Assembly (NCBI GenBank): GCA_015146655.1
Contig: VKHL01000034.1
Location: forward strand, 159,897-223,896
Reading direction: 5' to 3'
From: Ochromonas danica
Lineage: Eukaryota > Sar > Chrysophyceae > Chromulinales > Chromulinaceae
Length of the DNA: 64,000 bases
Both the position numbers and the translations under genes were made by a program. The notes beneath the pieces are model-generated. The model searched no databases. It was given only the letters and a program-made list of their open reading frames with translations, and was not told the DNA's origin. This document shows, in pieces, positions 43,001 to 53,592 of the stretch (within the stretch, counting starts at the first letter, position 1; the number at the start of each line of letters is the position of its first letter).

Positions 43001-44970
43001 GAAGGAAAGGGTCCAGTGAATGCATTACTGCTGAGATCGATTGCCACATAGTATTGGATAATATCGGAACGAAACATATGGTTCAAATTGCCGGATAATA
43101 GGTTGTCGTTCAGAAACACCATATAGACACTAACCATATCCCCAATTGGATCGATGTGGCCTGTCAAGAGGTTGTGAGAAAAATCTATGGAGTACACGCT
43201 GAGTAAGTAATTAGCAAAGGAGAGATTCCCATTGAAAAAATTCACGGAAGCGTTCAAATTCAAAAGAAATGAAAATTCACTGTCAAGTTCATGCCATCCG
43301 CCAGACAAGCTATTAACCTGAACTTCCAGGCTATATAGATTAGACATCTTATCAAGCGCTGAAGGGATATATCCTGTAAAGAAGTTGTAGGAGAGTTTGA
43401 GTTCCCCCATCATTTCACAAGAAATCATTGATGCGGGTATCGTTCCAGTCAGAATATTACGATGTGCCAATAAAATATTCAGAGACAATAGGTCGCCCAG
43501 AGAGTGAGGTAATGTTCCGCTAAATAGATTGTCAAATACTCTCAGAGACTTTAAGGATGTCATATTCCCCAATGAGGAAGGCAGGGAGTTGGTGAGAAAA
43601 TTATCATAAATGTGCAGCGCTCTGAGAGAAGATAAGGACGAATAGGCCTCAGGAAATCTCCCCATAAATAGGTTGTTATTTAGCGATACAATTAAAAGCT
43701 GTGTCATATTTCCGATAAACTCAGGAAGGGTACCAGAAAACATATTATCTGCCAAGCCAAGTAAAGCAAGGTTGCTCAACATCGACAATCCTCTAGGAAC
43801 CGTACCATTGAACTCATTTCCTTCCAAATCTAGCAGGTATAAAGCATTGGCCCAACCTAGATAATAATGATCCTCCGTTGGCAAGGTGCCCGTAAAGTTA
43901 TTCCAAGAGAGATCCAATCCCTTAAGCTTATTCCATGAGAGCATCATCCACCTTGGGAAAGGGCCAGTGAAAGCATTTTTACCAATACTGAATCTCATTA
44001 ATTCCGTTAGGTTTGACCAGATCGATTCTTCGAAGGTACCTGTCAAGTAATTGGTGCCAATGGAGAAATTGGTCAATGAAGATGGAGGGCGGATTGAAGT
44101 GGGCAAGCTACCAGTGAGTTCATTATCACTCACGTCCAATATCGCGAGAGAAGTTAAATTCCAAATCGAAGATGGTAGAGAACCATTAAAATGGTTGGAT
44201 TGCAGGTTCAAGGTGACCAATTGACTCAGCCCTCCTATCTCTTCAGATATGCCTCCATAAAAAACACACGCGGTCAAAATTAATTCTTGCAGCTGTTTTA
44301 GACGATAAATTGCTGAGGGAATTGTTGCGGCAATTGGATTTGAACCAAGATTTAGCGTTCTTAGTTGAGTTAGATTCCCCAACTCCTCGGGAAATTCTTC
44401 AGCATCCAAGGAATTACCATATAAATTCAAGATTTGCAATGAAGATAGGTGTCCAATAGAAGAGGGAATTCCTCCTGTAATATAATTATAATAGATATTG
44501 ATGCTTTCCAAGGCTGTGAGCTGACCAATCGTTGATGGCAAACTGCCTGTCAATTTTGAATTCTTAAATATTGTCAGATCAACCAGGAAAGTCAAATTCC
44601 CGATTTCTGGTGGCAAGGTGCCTTGCATATTCATATGGACTAGTTCCAATTGAGTGATATGTGAAATGGTGTTATTATCGTCTGTGGAAGCAGTCGAACA
44701 CGTCACTCCTTGCCATCCTTCACCACAAGGATCAGGAGATGGTTGAGAGAAATTCCAAGGAACCCCCACATAATTCCATTCATCACCTTGTGTAGATGTA
44801 TATAAGACATATAAGGCTAAGACTTCATTACTTGCTGTGGATGAAGATGATGATGAGGCGAGAACAAGACCTATGTAGTGATTTGATTGTGAGATAGCAG
44901 CAGCAGAAGCAGCAGAGAGGATGACAGAGAAGTCAGTCAGTGAATATGATGTCACTGAGAGAAGATTCAC
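40039..44970 (-). CDS. Giant leucine-rich-repeat protein with multiple membrane spans (start unresolved)
   Basis: The frame spans ~1643 residues but has no ATG before the LRRs: it opens at 44970 just after a stop, so the start or signal peptide must come from an upstream exon or a non-ATG codon. Residues ~45-95 resemble a plant-type LRR N-cap (ALYVLYTSTQGDEWNYVGVPWNF...DPCGEGWQGVTC). More than twenty plant-type LRRs follow (LTGSLPSTIGQLTALESINIYYN and the like). A membrane helix (IVWGALVTFITAITLLLIW) near residue 870 is followed by an extra ~750 residues with roughly eight to ten hydrophobic spans and hydrophilic loops. No kinase domain is present. Plant LRR receptors are single-span kinases; this architecture is different and may be stramenopile-specific. 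The ligand and signalling output are unknown. Confidence 0.85.
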   Translation of the reverse strand: MNLLSVTSYSLTDFSVILSAASAAAISQSNHYIGLVLASSSSSSTASNEVLALYVLYTSTQGDEWNYVGVPWNFSQPSPDPCGEGWQGVTCSTASTDDNNTISHITQLELVHMNMQGTLPPEIGNLTFLVDLTIFKNSKLTGSLPSTIGQLTALESINIYYNYITGGIPSSIGHLSSLQILNLYGNSLDAEEFPEELGNLTQLRTLNLGSNPIAATIPSAIYRLKQLQELILTACVFYGGISEEIGGLSQLVTLNLQSNHFNGSLPSSIWNLTSLAILDVSDNELTGSLPTSIRPPSSLTNFSIGTNYLTGTFEESIWSNLTELMRFSIGKNAFTGPFPRWMMLSWNKLKGLDLSWNNFTGTLPTEDHYYLGWANALYLLDLEGNEFNGTVPRGLSMLSNLALLGLADNMFSGTLPEFIGNMTQLLIVSLNNNLFMGRFPEAYSSLSSLRALHIYDNFLTNSLPSSLGNMTSLKSLRVFDNLFSGTLPHSLGDLLSLNILLAHRNILTGTIPASMISCEMMGELKLSYNFFTGYIPSALDKMSNLYSLEVQVNSLSGGWHELDSEFSFLLNLNASVNFFNGNLSFANYLLSVYSIDFSHNLLTGHIDPIGDMVSVYMVFLNDNLLSGNLNHMFRSDIIQYYVAIDLSSNAFTGPFPSQFESDSILTTFAAIQNCFTGTIPTGLCYLEAVQILALDGLSTSKHCRRPTLPNLQYLVPSYLTPEAAIHGTIPACLFSLDFMTTLHLSGNNLHGTIPVDQLGDQLVDLSLSHNELTGTIPPLLRGGNKWVNLDLSFNKLKGDITGGPYENFSSSVSVSLTINRLSGAIPSRYKHLEDVDILRGNIFNCDQNDLSDSSIPQHDPYSKLYSCGSSTTDISLIVWGALVTFITAITLLLIWQQQKHFDPTSSSSTSLRWSGYFARLTIELNHFFNRLLRWYMFYKKKSEISQRNGLIWKESIRNIGHLFEAVRGFTTYVTFFTVVVGSLVYITSSVYYGSYKAQYAWTNSAAYLSGQPAAIILLIYFVLYITVVFLSTKRFSDKVSGVWKTWHGTNKEDDEQLCGDAKFKTQPNAACSSEMEREAGRAHEESTQPSRVIGWNRFNLQGCYRLMVMVLITLFNIIVVVAVNGAYVYSSLNSDRWQVFLSSMALSVFKLWWGNVIQWAIIQFLQMYSPYSANQLERGAADNQSSSRLILMKYVFFFSCLILFNTIVAPWLAALIISSDCFYYVFIKPPSVDTSYSYYSCVEVEVVNCGYYDYVTRYFSYQPPFSYSFQCSSALLVDYAYVFAYKYILIGILYPLLVLAMVWHNDYHQGDGLPTTSTSTNSSRSVVSKLLIPSIWEKNLHSIRSQGSGEGPAVGREEPADVVNQLHLLQRKAGGVDVKREDEDDPVDERKSRSDQDNPTGSDDRVFYAASSREEDDSTKGDTKSADDNDVYFSISLPLLSVAERCSRSFNSGVVFSAGDYAVRLATMIGTLLTFGAVLPYLSLLIALAIFTNTLLVQLGLTQLVESLETMREHGHHGDAARRKLMQTVCQECQHLLEALLLAVRPVFAIAIAFCSFFLLDAEGDDHGAEKGAYFVMALWVFALLCYVGLFHGDWCLEFIQSAPSLLISTLRKNRKKRDEESSVELPPSVPSTSVQEVEEERE

Positions 44971-45298
44971 TTACTATGAGCAAATGTGTGGCTACCAGTG
45001 AAAGAAGAGAAAAGATACCATTTCACAATCCATGGAAACTGAAAAAGAATGAAAAGTATTGAAAAGAAGATACGATATTGTATCATTCTACTATCAAGCT
45101 AATAATAATTATGATATGGTATAGTGAGATTAATAAGTCACTAGAAGATGATGGTACTACCGTACAGATAGATTATTAATGGTCGATATCTATTGAATGA
45201 TGTACCAAGAATTATGTAATTTATTAATTAGAAATAGTGTATTTACACAATTTAATTCCCTTATAAAGTTAAAATGACCCATATAATTGAATGAAGAG
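44971..45298. promoter_or_regulatory. Divergent intergenic region (LRR protein / XRCC3-like)
   Basis: AT-rich. The missing first exon of the LRR gene may lie here; a short MVSFLFFHW-type frame near 45030 (-) is one weak candidate. Confidence 0.35.
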
Positions 45299-46800
45299 AT
45301 GCACACCAAGACTGCTTGGGAACTCTATCAATCCTCCTCTTCCTCACCTTCTTCTCTTAGTAGTAATACTATCTCTTTCGGTTGCCCTCTCCTAGGTAAG
45401 CCAAATCTCCTCCTGTTTCATTGATTCCTATTGTGACTAACATTTGTCTTCTCTCTGGATGATGTGGTTGTTTGGTTGGCGGGGTGGGGTGGGGTTGCGA
45501 TTGAGGTAGATGAAGCAATAGGAGGGATTAGAAAAGGTCAAGTCACTGAAGTAGTGGGTGAGGCAGGCAGTGGCAAGACTCAAATCTGCCTCACACTCGC
45601 TGTGCAGGTTAGCACCCCCTCGACACCCCTTGACACCCCCTTGACACCCCTGTAGTGTCTAACCCAGTGGTGGTCTTAACTCACCTATTATCCTATCGCA
45701 ATAGACAGTGCTGCAGTGTCTCCATAGACATCAAGAAGGCTCGGCAGCTATTCTATCCTCTGGGGAAGGGTACGGACTGTCATTTACTACCTCTCCCTTC
45801 TCTTAGTCTGAGCCTTTCCTTGTTGATTTCTTTGTCCTATGTTGTAGAGCCTTTCCCATTCGTCGTCTGTCTCAAGTAGCTTCCTCTTCTTCCTCTAACC
45901 AGCATCTCTCCTCTGAGGAGGTGCTAAAGAGAATTCATATTGAAGACTCTACCAATGCTGATGATATCCTCAACACACTGGTATTATCACACCTTATCAC
46001 TCTCTGTTTTATGCACCTTCTTTGACCTTCAAACCCTTGTTACTCTGAACAGAGCAAGAAGCTCCCAGAGATGTGTCAAGAACATAATGTACAGCTACTG
46101 ATCTTGGATAGTTTAGCTGGATTGATTCGATTTGAGTATGATGGGAAGTCCACACAAGAGATGACAGAACGTACTATCTTCCTTTTCACTCTAGCCAAGC
46201 AGTTAAAATGGTTGGCGGACACCTTCCACTTGGCTGTGGTGATTGTCAATCAAGTGAGTTTGATTTATTACCTCCTGCTGGTGTTAGCTAATCTTGTTGA
46301 CTGTTATGCATTTGTTGCGCTGAGACTAGGTAACAGCTGGGGATATGGATGGAATGGATGGATCTTCAATGCCAGCATTAGGATTAGCGTGGTCACATTG
46401 TGTGAACAGTCGTATCCTCTTGGAGAAAAGACAAACTCTACCGACTATTCTTGACTATCCAACAGAATCTGAACCAAATGACTATAACAGTATTATGGTG
46501 GCAATAAATCAACAATCTAATAATGAGGACCCATCTCATCGTTCTTCACGGTCAGCAGCAGAAGTCTATGGCGGGAAGAGCAGCAGCAACAACAACAATC
46601 CTAGCATGACACAGGAAGTGCACTGTGATCCCAGGCTTGATGCTGGTAGTAGTAATACCAATACAGTGCAAGTGAACAATGAAGATAACAAACGAATGCG
46701 GAAATCAAATCGAGTCATGCGCTTGGTTTTCAGTCCTTATCGACCCAGTCGAGCTATAGCTTATGATATTGTTCAACAAGGAATTATTGGGATACAATAG
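45299..46800 (+). CDS. XRCC3-like RAD51 paralogue, six exons
   Basis: Exons 45299..45395, 45510..45607, 45705..45769, 45848..45980, 46053..46253 and 46330..46800 join to 354 residues. RAD51 paralogues act in nuclear homologous recombination, and XRCC3 pairs with RAD51C. The joined protein reads FGCPLLDEAIGGIRKGQ, Walker A GEAGSGKTQ, SGEGAFPIRRL (XRCC3-type 'E.AFP.RRL'), Walker B LLILDSLAGLIRFEYD, VVIVNQVT and MPALGLAWSHCVNSRILL, in that order. Length matches the family. Exon 6 adds a low-complexity Asn/Ser insert before a final RVMRLVFSPYRPSRAIAYDI block. The five introns are 70-120 bases long. The XRCC3 identity, as against other RAD51 paralogues, is the best fit by motif. Confidence 0.9.
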
Positions 46801-46937
46801 TTGTTTCGCCCGCTGTTTATCTTTCTACTGCCGCCTGTTCAAAACATAAAAAAGTAGAATGACTCTTGAGCACAAGGTATCTCTTATTTTCAAGTGACAT
46901 GCTACACCATCCTAACCAAACATCATCGTGTCCTATC

Positions 46938-48731
46938 CTAGGCAGTCTTCTTCTTGCCATCATCATGGTTAGCCAACTTGCCCAATGCTGCCATAGAAAT
47001 TGTTGCAATCGCCAAAGCGATTGTCGCACAAGTTAAGGCACCTTGTGTTCCCAAGCGATGAATGTTAAGGAAGACAGAGATTACAATCAGATTCAAAGGC
47101 AGACCAAACAGGTTCATAATGATAGAACGATGACTGTTGGGGAGATACTTAGAGCGTAAAGTACCCACACCAGGGAAGTACATTCCCACACAAGCTTCGA
47201 AGAGGAAGAATGCTGCAGTGAGGACAGGCAAGGAAGATAGGCCAAAGAATGTGCTTGCAGCCATGGCTGTGGTGGCTAAGGCTAACATGGTGCCAGTGAA
47301 TGCCTCAACGGAAAGCAATCGATGCTTCTGGACAGTGGAGAAGAGAGACGATCCCAGAAGACAAGAAGCCATAAAGCACGAGAAGATGGTACCATAAGGA
47401 ACAGCTGCATCAGAGTAACCTTTCATTGCTTGAATCGCTGTCTTCATAGCAGGTGGCCATTGCAAGACAAAGATGTACATAGCACCTTCAAATAGAGCTT
47501 GAACAGCACCTAATAACAAGATGCGTTTGTCTTGGAGCATAATTCTAACTCCATCCATAATGCTAGCCTTAGGAGAAGCAGGAGATTGCTGCTCAGGAGA
47601 AGCGTCTTTCTTGGTGTCAACAGGTGCCGCGGCGGCAGCAGGTTTGGCAACATTTTCAGACCACTTCAGCAACATTAACACAGCAGCGGAGACTAAGAAT
47701 CCAACTGACACTGTAAAGGGAGCTGATGGACCTCCCTTTGTTGCAGCATAGGAAGCTAATTGACCAGCAAGAATAGCAACAATTGAATCACCAGCATAGG
47801 CCCAACCAAACGTCTGAGAGACAAAGTCATCATGAACATTTGCATCAGCTGCTTGCAGCTTATTATGCTCAGCAACATACCAAGCTTCAGGAGCACTACT
47901 TAATAAAGAAGTACCCAAGCCACCAGCCAAACGACCAGCTAACAAAGTAGCGAAGTGAGAGGATTGAGTTGACAATGCACTTAATGAATAGAGCACTGTA
48001 TATAACAATGATCCTGCACGACGTCCAACAGAGTCGACAAAGCGTCCCATATAAGGTCCAAAGATACCTAATACAATTGTATGAGACAATAAATCATAAA
48101 GATTAAATCAACACACTAAATCCTCAACAACATAATAAAAATATGACTTACCTGTAGTAGCAAATCCAACTAAGAAGAGCTTGGATACCAAATCCAAGCT
48201 TAATGGTACACCATTAATAATCTTACTACTATAAACTTCATAGAAATAAGGTCCTTGCATCCAATCAGCTAAGCGTAATAACCAAAAGACAATAAGAAAT
48301 CGCCATTGTAATGATTTGACAGCTGGAGGTTTGACTTGTTGTGCATGTCTTTGATCTCCTTTTACTCTTGATTCAACAATTTTCCATAAGAAAGCAGTAC
48401 TTACTAAACCTACTAGAAGAGTATTATAAAGTGTGGAAGGGGTAGCAAGAAGTTGTTGGCAGACTTCCAAGACACGTGGATGATGATTGCAGAATAACTC
48501 CATAGAAGATTGTTGTCCACCTCGAATTTTTAATATGTTTGATAAAGCAATGCTATCTTTTGTAAGTTTTTGATGAAGACGTTCACCACGTGCACGTGCT
48601 GCTGTTGTTGCTAGATGATGTGGAATAGGTAGATGTGAATTAGATGATTGGAAATGAGGATTGCAAGAAAAGCCTCGAATATATTGAAAGAATGCTAATA
48701 GCAAGAAGCAAATTGGCAAGAGTGTAGTCAT
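46938..48731 (-). CDS. MFSD5-like major facilitator transporter, two exons
   Basis: Exons on the - strand are 48731..48152 and 48067..46938 (569 residues). The family includes molybdate-anion transporters such as Chlamydomonas MOT2. Signatures are RLADWMQGPYFYEVY, GPYMGRFVDSVGRRAGSLLY, LLAGRLAGGLGTSLLSSAPEAWYVAEH, the mid-protein ILLLGAVQALFEGAMYIFVLQWPP and FFLFEACVGMYFPGVGTLRSKYLP, consistent with 12 spans. The N-terminal ~70 residues are extra: a hydrophobic signal (LLPICFLLLAFFQYIRG) followed by FSCNPHF and a basic, hydroxylated stretch. This resembles the bipartite plastid presequences of algae with secondary plastids, where Phe at +1 matters; targeting is inferred only. Confidence 0.9.
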
Positions 48732-48754
48732 GGAATTCCTCTCAAGAAGAGGTT

Positions 48755-48830
48755 AATGCAACAATGCAATGCAACAATGCAATCTGAAGCAAAAGCTAAT
48801 ATTGCAATGCAATGCAATCTTGTTGCAATG
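48755..48830. repeat. GCAATGCA-rich tract upstream of the MFS gene
   Basis: Repeated gcaatgcaa/caatgcaatc words lie 25-100 bases before the start codon. The same word is repeated before the gene at 61866 (63690..63714). It could be a promoter element or a simple repeat. Confidence 0.6.
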
Positions 48831-49240
48831 GGAGGACGACAAGGAGATGAGAGGTGAGCAAGAGGTGAGAGAACACTGCCAGTGTAATGGTGGACTAATA
48901 ACTAAATATTTTGCTTTTATGCAATGGTAAAATTAGACTTTTGATTATAGTGTTATGCTTTAACTCTGTAGTCTACTAAATTTAAGTCTAGTTATGACTA
49001 ATTATAAGAAAGATGATTAGTCAGATAAAAAGTGAAATAACAGATAATCTAGAGAATTCCTGTCCTTATCGCTTGCTGAATAATTGAATTTGATTTGGTG
49101 GGAGATGAGAAAGAATTCAATTCCACAGAACCCCATACAATTCCTAATCTCTCCTTTCAGCTATTTCAAATCCAGATCTCAGACAGACTTACATCAAATC
49201 TCCATCAATAGATTTAAATTGCAGACACATATAAATTTCA

Positions 49241-50330
49241 GTTGCAGTCTATTAGGAAGAAACCCTTTCAATTACTCATGAAGAGGAGGAATCATCAGAT
49301 ATTTTGGATGACGTTCCCACAGTTGAAGAAGATGGTGCCACACTTTTCCAAGAAACTTCACTCTTCGATCTTCTACTACGTTCCACTGACGCGTATTTTC
49401 CCTGAGATAATAACGAGTATGTACATTACAAAATCCTACATTTCCTTTCTTGAGAGTGAGAGGCCATTGCACATTTTCATCTTAGAGGAGTTCAATAAGC
49501 TCTTCTTCACAAACGCTATGCAGACTATGTACAACCGCGGCGGCATCTTGGCCATGGGGGTCACCCCCCCTTCACCTGCAGCAAGACAACTACTGGACAA
49601 CACTGTTGTCTTGGTGGCTTGGGTGAGCAGCTTGATCTCTGAGAAGAGGGTCAAGCATCTGAATCTATGGCCTTGGTGTTACCAATTATTTCAAGTTCAT
49701 GAAATGGGGAGCTTTCCAGAGCTTGTGCTGAACGTCTCCGGCGAGTATTCAACCAACAACGGCCTTCAAGAATTGTGATACCGAGACCACTCTTGGAAAT
49801 CTCGGCAGCATTGTCGCTGATCAATCACTCGAAGTCCGCCTTGTTGGTTGTGCTGGATATGGCTTCGCGGGTGGTGTCTATTGTTCACTCGATACCTCCT
49901 CGCTTGCCCTGCTATACTCTTGTTTGGACGTAGCAGCTTCCTCCACCATTTTTATTGCCTTTCTTTGGCTCTCTATCTTTGAAACATATGAACAACATAA
50001 GCTAGAAGAAGCTACAAGTGAGTTCATTGATGCTAGTAATGTTCCTTCTGTAACTTATTTTGTGTTTGTTCTTGTTCTTGCAGTCCACCTTCGATGTATA
50101 CGATAGAGGTTTCTCATTTGCCTCCTGATGCTACGGAGGATGAAGTTGCATCGGTTTTCGAGAATATGTTAGTGTCCGGAGGTACCATTGTCGTCTTTAG
50201 ATTAGCGCCACCATACCCCGTTATGAAGATTAGACTTTTGCCTTTTGGAGAAAAAAGCAGGGATTGCTCAATTTGGTCAGATGATGTACATTTCCTTCGA
50301 TCCTCGATTTGTTTAAAGTCTGTCTTGTAA
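49241..50330 (+). pseudogene. Decayed coding remnants
   Basis: Several coding-like stretches on the + strand lie in different frames: an acidic EEEESSDILDDVPTVEEDG segment (~49280), LLFTN-type to TPPSPAARQLLDNTVVLVAW (~49490..49630), a continuation one frame over from ~49780 (DTETTLGNLGSIVADQSLE), and an RRM-like start YTIEVSHLPPDATEDEVASVFENML at ~50096. No set of plausible splices makes one product, so frameshifted remnants of one or more genes are more likely. The family is not recognised. Confidence 0.4.
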
Positions 50331-50605
50331 GCAAAGACTGAGGAGTCTAACATGTGTGTGAGTGTTCAGAGTTCTCAACACGCACGCTACATCCAACCTG
50401 GAGTAGTCCTTCAATTCCAACCACTCTGCATACAAACAGTGAAGAGTATCTTGATTCAATTGTCCACGCACTTATTACTTTCTCATCAACGCAGCAGCAC
50501 TACCCCATATGTGACCAAATGGGCGGTATTGGTGACCAAATGACCGATATCGTCAACAGGCTAGATCAACTCGAAGAAGATCACACAACGGTTGAAACAC
50601 TTCTA

Positions 50606-50960
50606 ACATGACCCAAAACCATATACCAACCATCAGCACACTCTCGCAAGTGTCAACACAACCGCTTCTTATAGGTATTTCTTTAAATTAGTTGATTTAA
50701 CATTGCAAAGGATTCTCGATTTCTAACATTATCAAAGAATCGTCTCATAGCAATGCAACTATTAAAAACAAGCCGTATTTCATTTCGGTGAAAACACAAG
50801 CGATGGGCTAACAGCGAATGAAACACTAACGAGATCCAACGTTAAGATGGACCTGGAATGTAGACAACAAGACTTCGCACTATACTAATAGTAGGTGGAA
50901 ATATACAAACGAACTGCGCTAACTACTTTTTGCCCCAGTATCCGGCTGCAACACATTAAT
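50606..50960 (-). repeat. ~360-bp dispersed repeat, copy 1
   Basis: This matches 53140..53525 in the same orientation at roughly 80-85% identity by eye, e.g. ttaaattagttgatttaaca and acagcgaatgaaacactaac. Both copies lie downstream of a - strand gene (51152 and 53593), so they might be shared 3' flanks or a small transposon. Confidence 0.9.
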
Positions 50961-51151
50961 AATCTAATTGATACTAGCTTGGCATTGAATGAAACCAAGC
51001 TTAACAATAGCAAATGAAATCCAAAACCATTCTATAAAGCACGAACTGTTCATCTCTACGCAATCTCAACGAACCGCGAAAACAAAATCATCTGTTTGAT
51101 TTAAGCGCAAAACCCAGTTATCAAGCAGGAGAAATCAAAAGTAGCTCTTCC

Positions 51152-51973
51152 TCATATCCTATCTTGCATGTTATACTGCTCCTTCAAACGGAGTTGAAGG
51201 ATGGGATGGAAGGACGGGTTGGAAGCTGCTATAGAAGACACAGTTTTCACAACAAATCCGTCTTTATTGAAATAAAAGGATGCCAATATATTGAAGTCTA
51301 TCAAAGCCTCGCTTGGCTGAATGGGAATAAAAGAGCTTTCTTTATTAGAGGAAAAAATAGATTCATCGGGCACCTGGCCATCATAATAGACTAACTTGGT
51401 CGCCTTCACTTTAACATACAGCTCCACAATCGAGATATTCTCGTCCAGTAATTGACGAATAATACGACTACCTAGTGGGACCAAGGCATGGTCGGGAAGA
51501 GAGGCAGCTAGTGACTGAATACTCAAAGCGTGTTTCTCAGGACCCTCATATCTGCGGTATGGGCTATCCAACTGAGGAAAAGGATGAGCGACGAACTTAC
51601 ACTTCGGAACCATGAAGCGACAGACAAATCTCTCGAATAGCTTGAAGTCATCCCCATTTAAAACATTACAGTACATTGTTGGAAACAATTTTCGCACATC
51701 ATTCTTCACGACTCGTTTAAAGGTCATCTGCATGCTTTTGTAGTGCTCTAGTCGTCTACGCCGTTTTGTTCTTCTGTACTCATTGACTCCATCTGAAGAG
51801 CAGGAATGGTGACGACTGAGAGAGTTATCTTCATCGACATCCTCATCATGATCCTCATCAGAAGAGTTGGTGAAATTGTGGTTCGATACAATCTCATTGT
51901 TTTCTTCTTTCACAACATCTTTCGCAGGAAGATGAAACTCGAGATCCCATAGAAGTTGAATCTCTTCTTGCAT
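51152..51973 (-). CDS. Unknown protein with acidic and basic N-terminal patches
   Basis: An ATG frame of 273 residues, not recognised. Residues ~35-55 are acidic (SSDEDHDEDVDEDN); residues ~65-85 are strongly basic (YRRTKRRRRLEHYK), like a nuclear localisation or DNA-binding patch. The part from residue ~85 on (NDVRKLFPTMYCNVLNGDDFKLFERFVCRFMVP…) looks globular. It could be a nuclear regulator; the layout recalls stramenopile transcription-factor-like proteins with a small basic region, but no leucine zipper is visible. An upstream exon cannot be excluded. Confidence 0.6.
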   Translation of the reverse strand: MQEEIQLLWDLEFHLPAKDVVKEENNEIVSNHNFTNSSDEDHDEDVDEDNSLSRHHSCSSDGVNEYRRTKRRRRLEHYKSMQMTFKRVVKNDVRKLFPTMYCNVLNGDDFKLFERFVCRFMVPKCKFVAHPFPQLDSPYRRYEGPEKHALSIQSLAASLPDHALVPLGSRIIRQLLDENISIVELYVKVKATKLVYYDGQVPDESIFSSNKESSFIPIQPSEALIDFNILASFYFNKDGFVVKTVSSIAASNPSFHPILQLRLKEQYNMQDRI

Positions 51974-52940
51974 GTCGCTTTCAAGTGATGATTGGGGTTT
52001 ACTTGTGTTTCCATTCCAAACTATCGGACGGCAATTTCAAGTTCGAAGAGGTCCAAAGAAGAGCAGAAAAGGTGTGCACCACGCCATTCTCACTTACAAG
52101 TCCACTTTTTCTGGTTTGAAGAGAAAGGCGCGCGGAGTGGCGTGGAATTCAACCGCAAGATTTGGCAGAGAACGATGAATGATCTAAGAAGATGATCTAA
52201 CAGCCTATATCTGGATAATGATGCCGCGGATCACAGTGTTCAGCTCTTATTTTGAAACTGGTGGCTAATGTTAATCAATGTGGATTATCTGGAAAGTCTC
52301 AGGGTATCATTGATCAAAAGGAAGAACTCTTGTATAAGAAGTGTTGTGGAGTATCGAAGGATTGACCAGAGTGAATCATTCTGATTCGATTAGGAGAGCA
52401 TGGGACGATTCGGCCGTGGATGTTCTGATGGTAGTTAACTCACGCTTGCTTGTTGTATATAGCTCAGGTGGGTTTGCTTGGGTTTGCTCAGCATACGTGA
52501 TCGATTATCAAGTGATGGGCAACTAGTCATGAAGCCGCCTCCACAAAAGCTAATAGTGCATAGGAGGAAGTTAATAAATGAGAAGAGTGATTATCCGGAA
52601 TGTGTGATGGCGGGACATCTATTGGTGAACAGGTTAGACTTTGCAATGCTTACTATTTACTCTCTATCCTAAGATTAAAAGCTATGTTTGGTGATTGTTA
52701 TTCATGTTGAATATACTTAGATTGCCTGGTAACTTTCATTTTGAAATGCGATTCAAGCATGATGATATTAATTCAAGTAGTTCTTCATGAAGCTATGCAT
52801 CACTATTTTATTATCATCGTTATCTCCCACGTGTCGTATACCTAAATCCATTGTCGTGCTCATAACTTTCGTTAATAATATTATCAAATTATTTTTGCTA
52901 GCATTTTCATATATTTTATTATTCATACTTTGCTAGCTTA
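51974..52940. other. Intergenic region
   Basis: Only short open frames with no features are present. Confidence 0.4.
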
Positions 52941-52946
52941 TCAAAT

Positions 52947-53151
52947 GATGGCTAGTAGTCGAGTGATGTATTTTGAAGAACAAGATGTTCCTCAAGCATG
53001 CTTTGCCTGTGACATCTCTCCCATGTCTGTGCAGATTAAGAGCCAAGGTCGCCCATGGTGCGATTTCATCACGTCCTTTTATACCAATCCTTTTATCTAT
53101 TCTAAGAAGATCATGAACACCACGGTTTGGAGCATTTCTAGCATGATCTAA
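52947..53151 (+). pseudogene. Fragment resembling the ERV46/ERGIC C-terminal region
   Basis: The frame from an ATG near 52947 includes CFACDISPMSVQIKSQGRPWCDFITSF. This resembles the (Y/F)-[DE]-[IL]-SPM-V-I...F-HFLTS signature of Erv41/46 cargo receptors, which cycle between ER and Golgi. The expected Gly-rich transmembrane end is replaced by unrelated sequence that runs into the dispersed repeat. It is probably a truncated copy. Confidence 0.4.
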
Positions 53152-53525
53152 AACCACATATCAACCATCAGCATGCTCGCACGTGTGTCGACGCAACCGC
53201 AGTTCTTATGCGTGTTTCTTTAAATTAGTTGATTTAACATTGCAAAGAATTTTCGATTTCTAACATTATCAAAAAAGTCTTCTCATAGCAATGGGATATA
53301 CTATAGAACAAGTATTGAAAACATGCCATATTTCAATTCAGTGAAAACACAAGCGCACGATGGGTTATTAACAGCGAATGAAACACTAACGAGATCCAAC
53401 ATTAAGATAGGAGCTGGAATGTAGAGAACAAGACTTCGCAACCATTCTAATAGTAAGTGGAGATTTACAAACGAACTGCGCTTACTACTTTTTTGTCCCA
53501 GTGTCCAACTACAACAAAACGGCAA
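53140..53525 (-). repeat. ~360-bp dispersed repeat, copy 2
   Basis: Partner of 50606..50960. It begins at the end of the ERV46-like fragment and stops near the 3' end of the gene at 53593. Confidence 0.9.
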
Positions 53526-53592
53526 TCCAATCGACACACTCACTAGCTTGGTAATGAATGACAATAGCAACACACACCATCGAAAATTAGTT

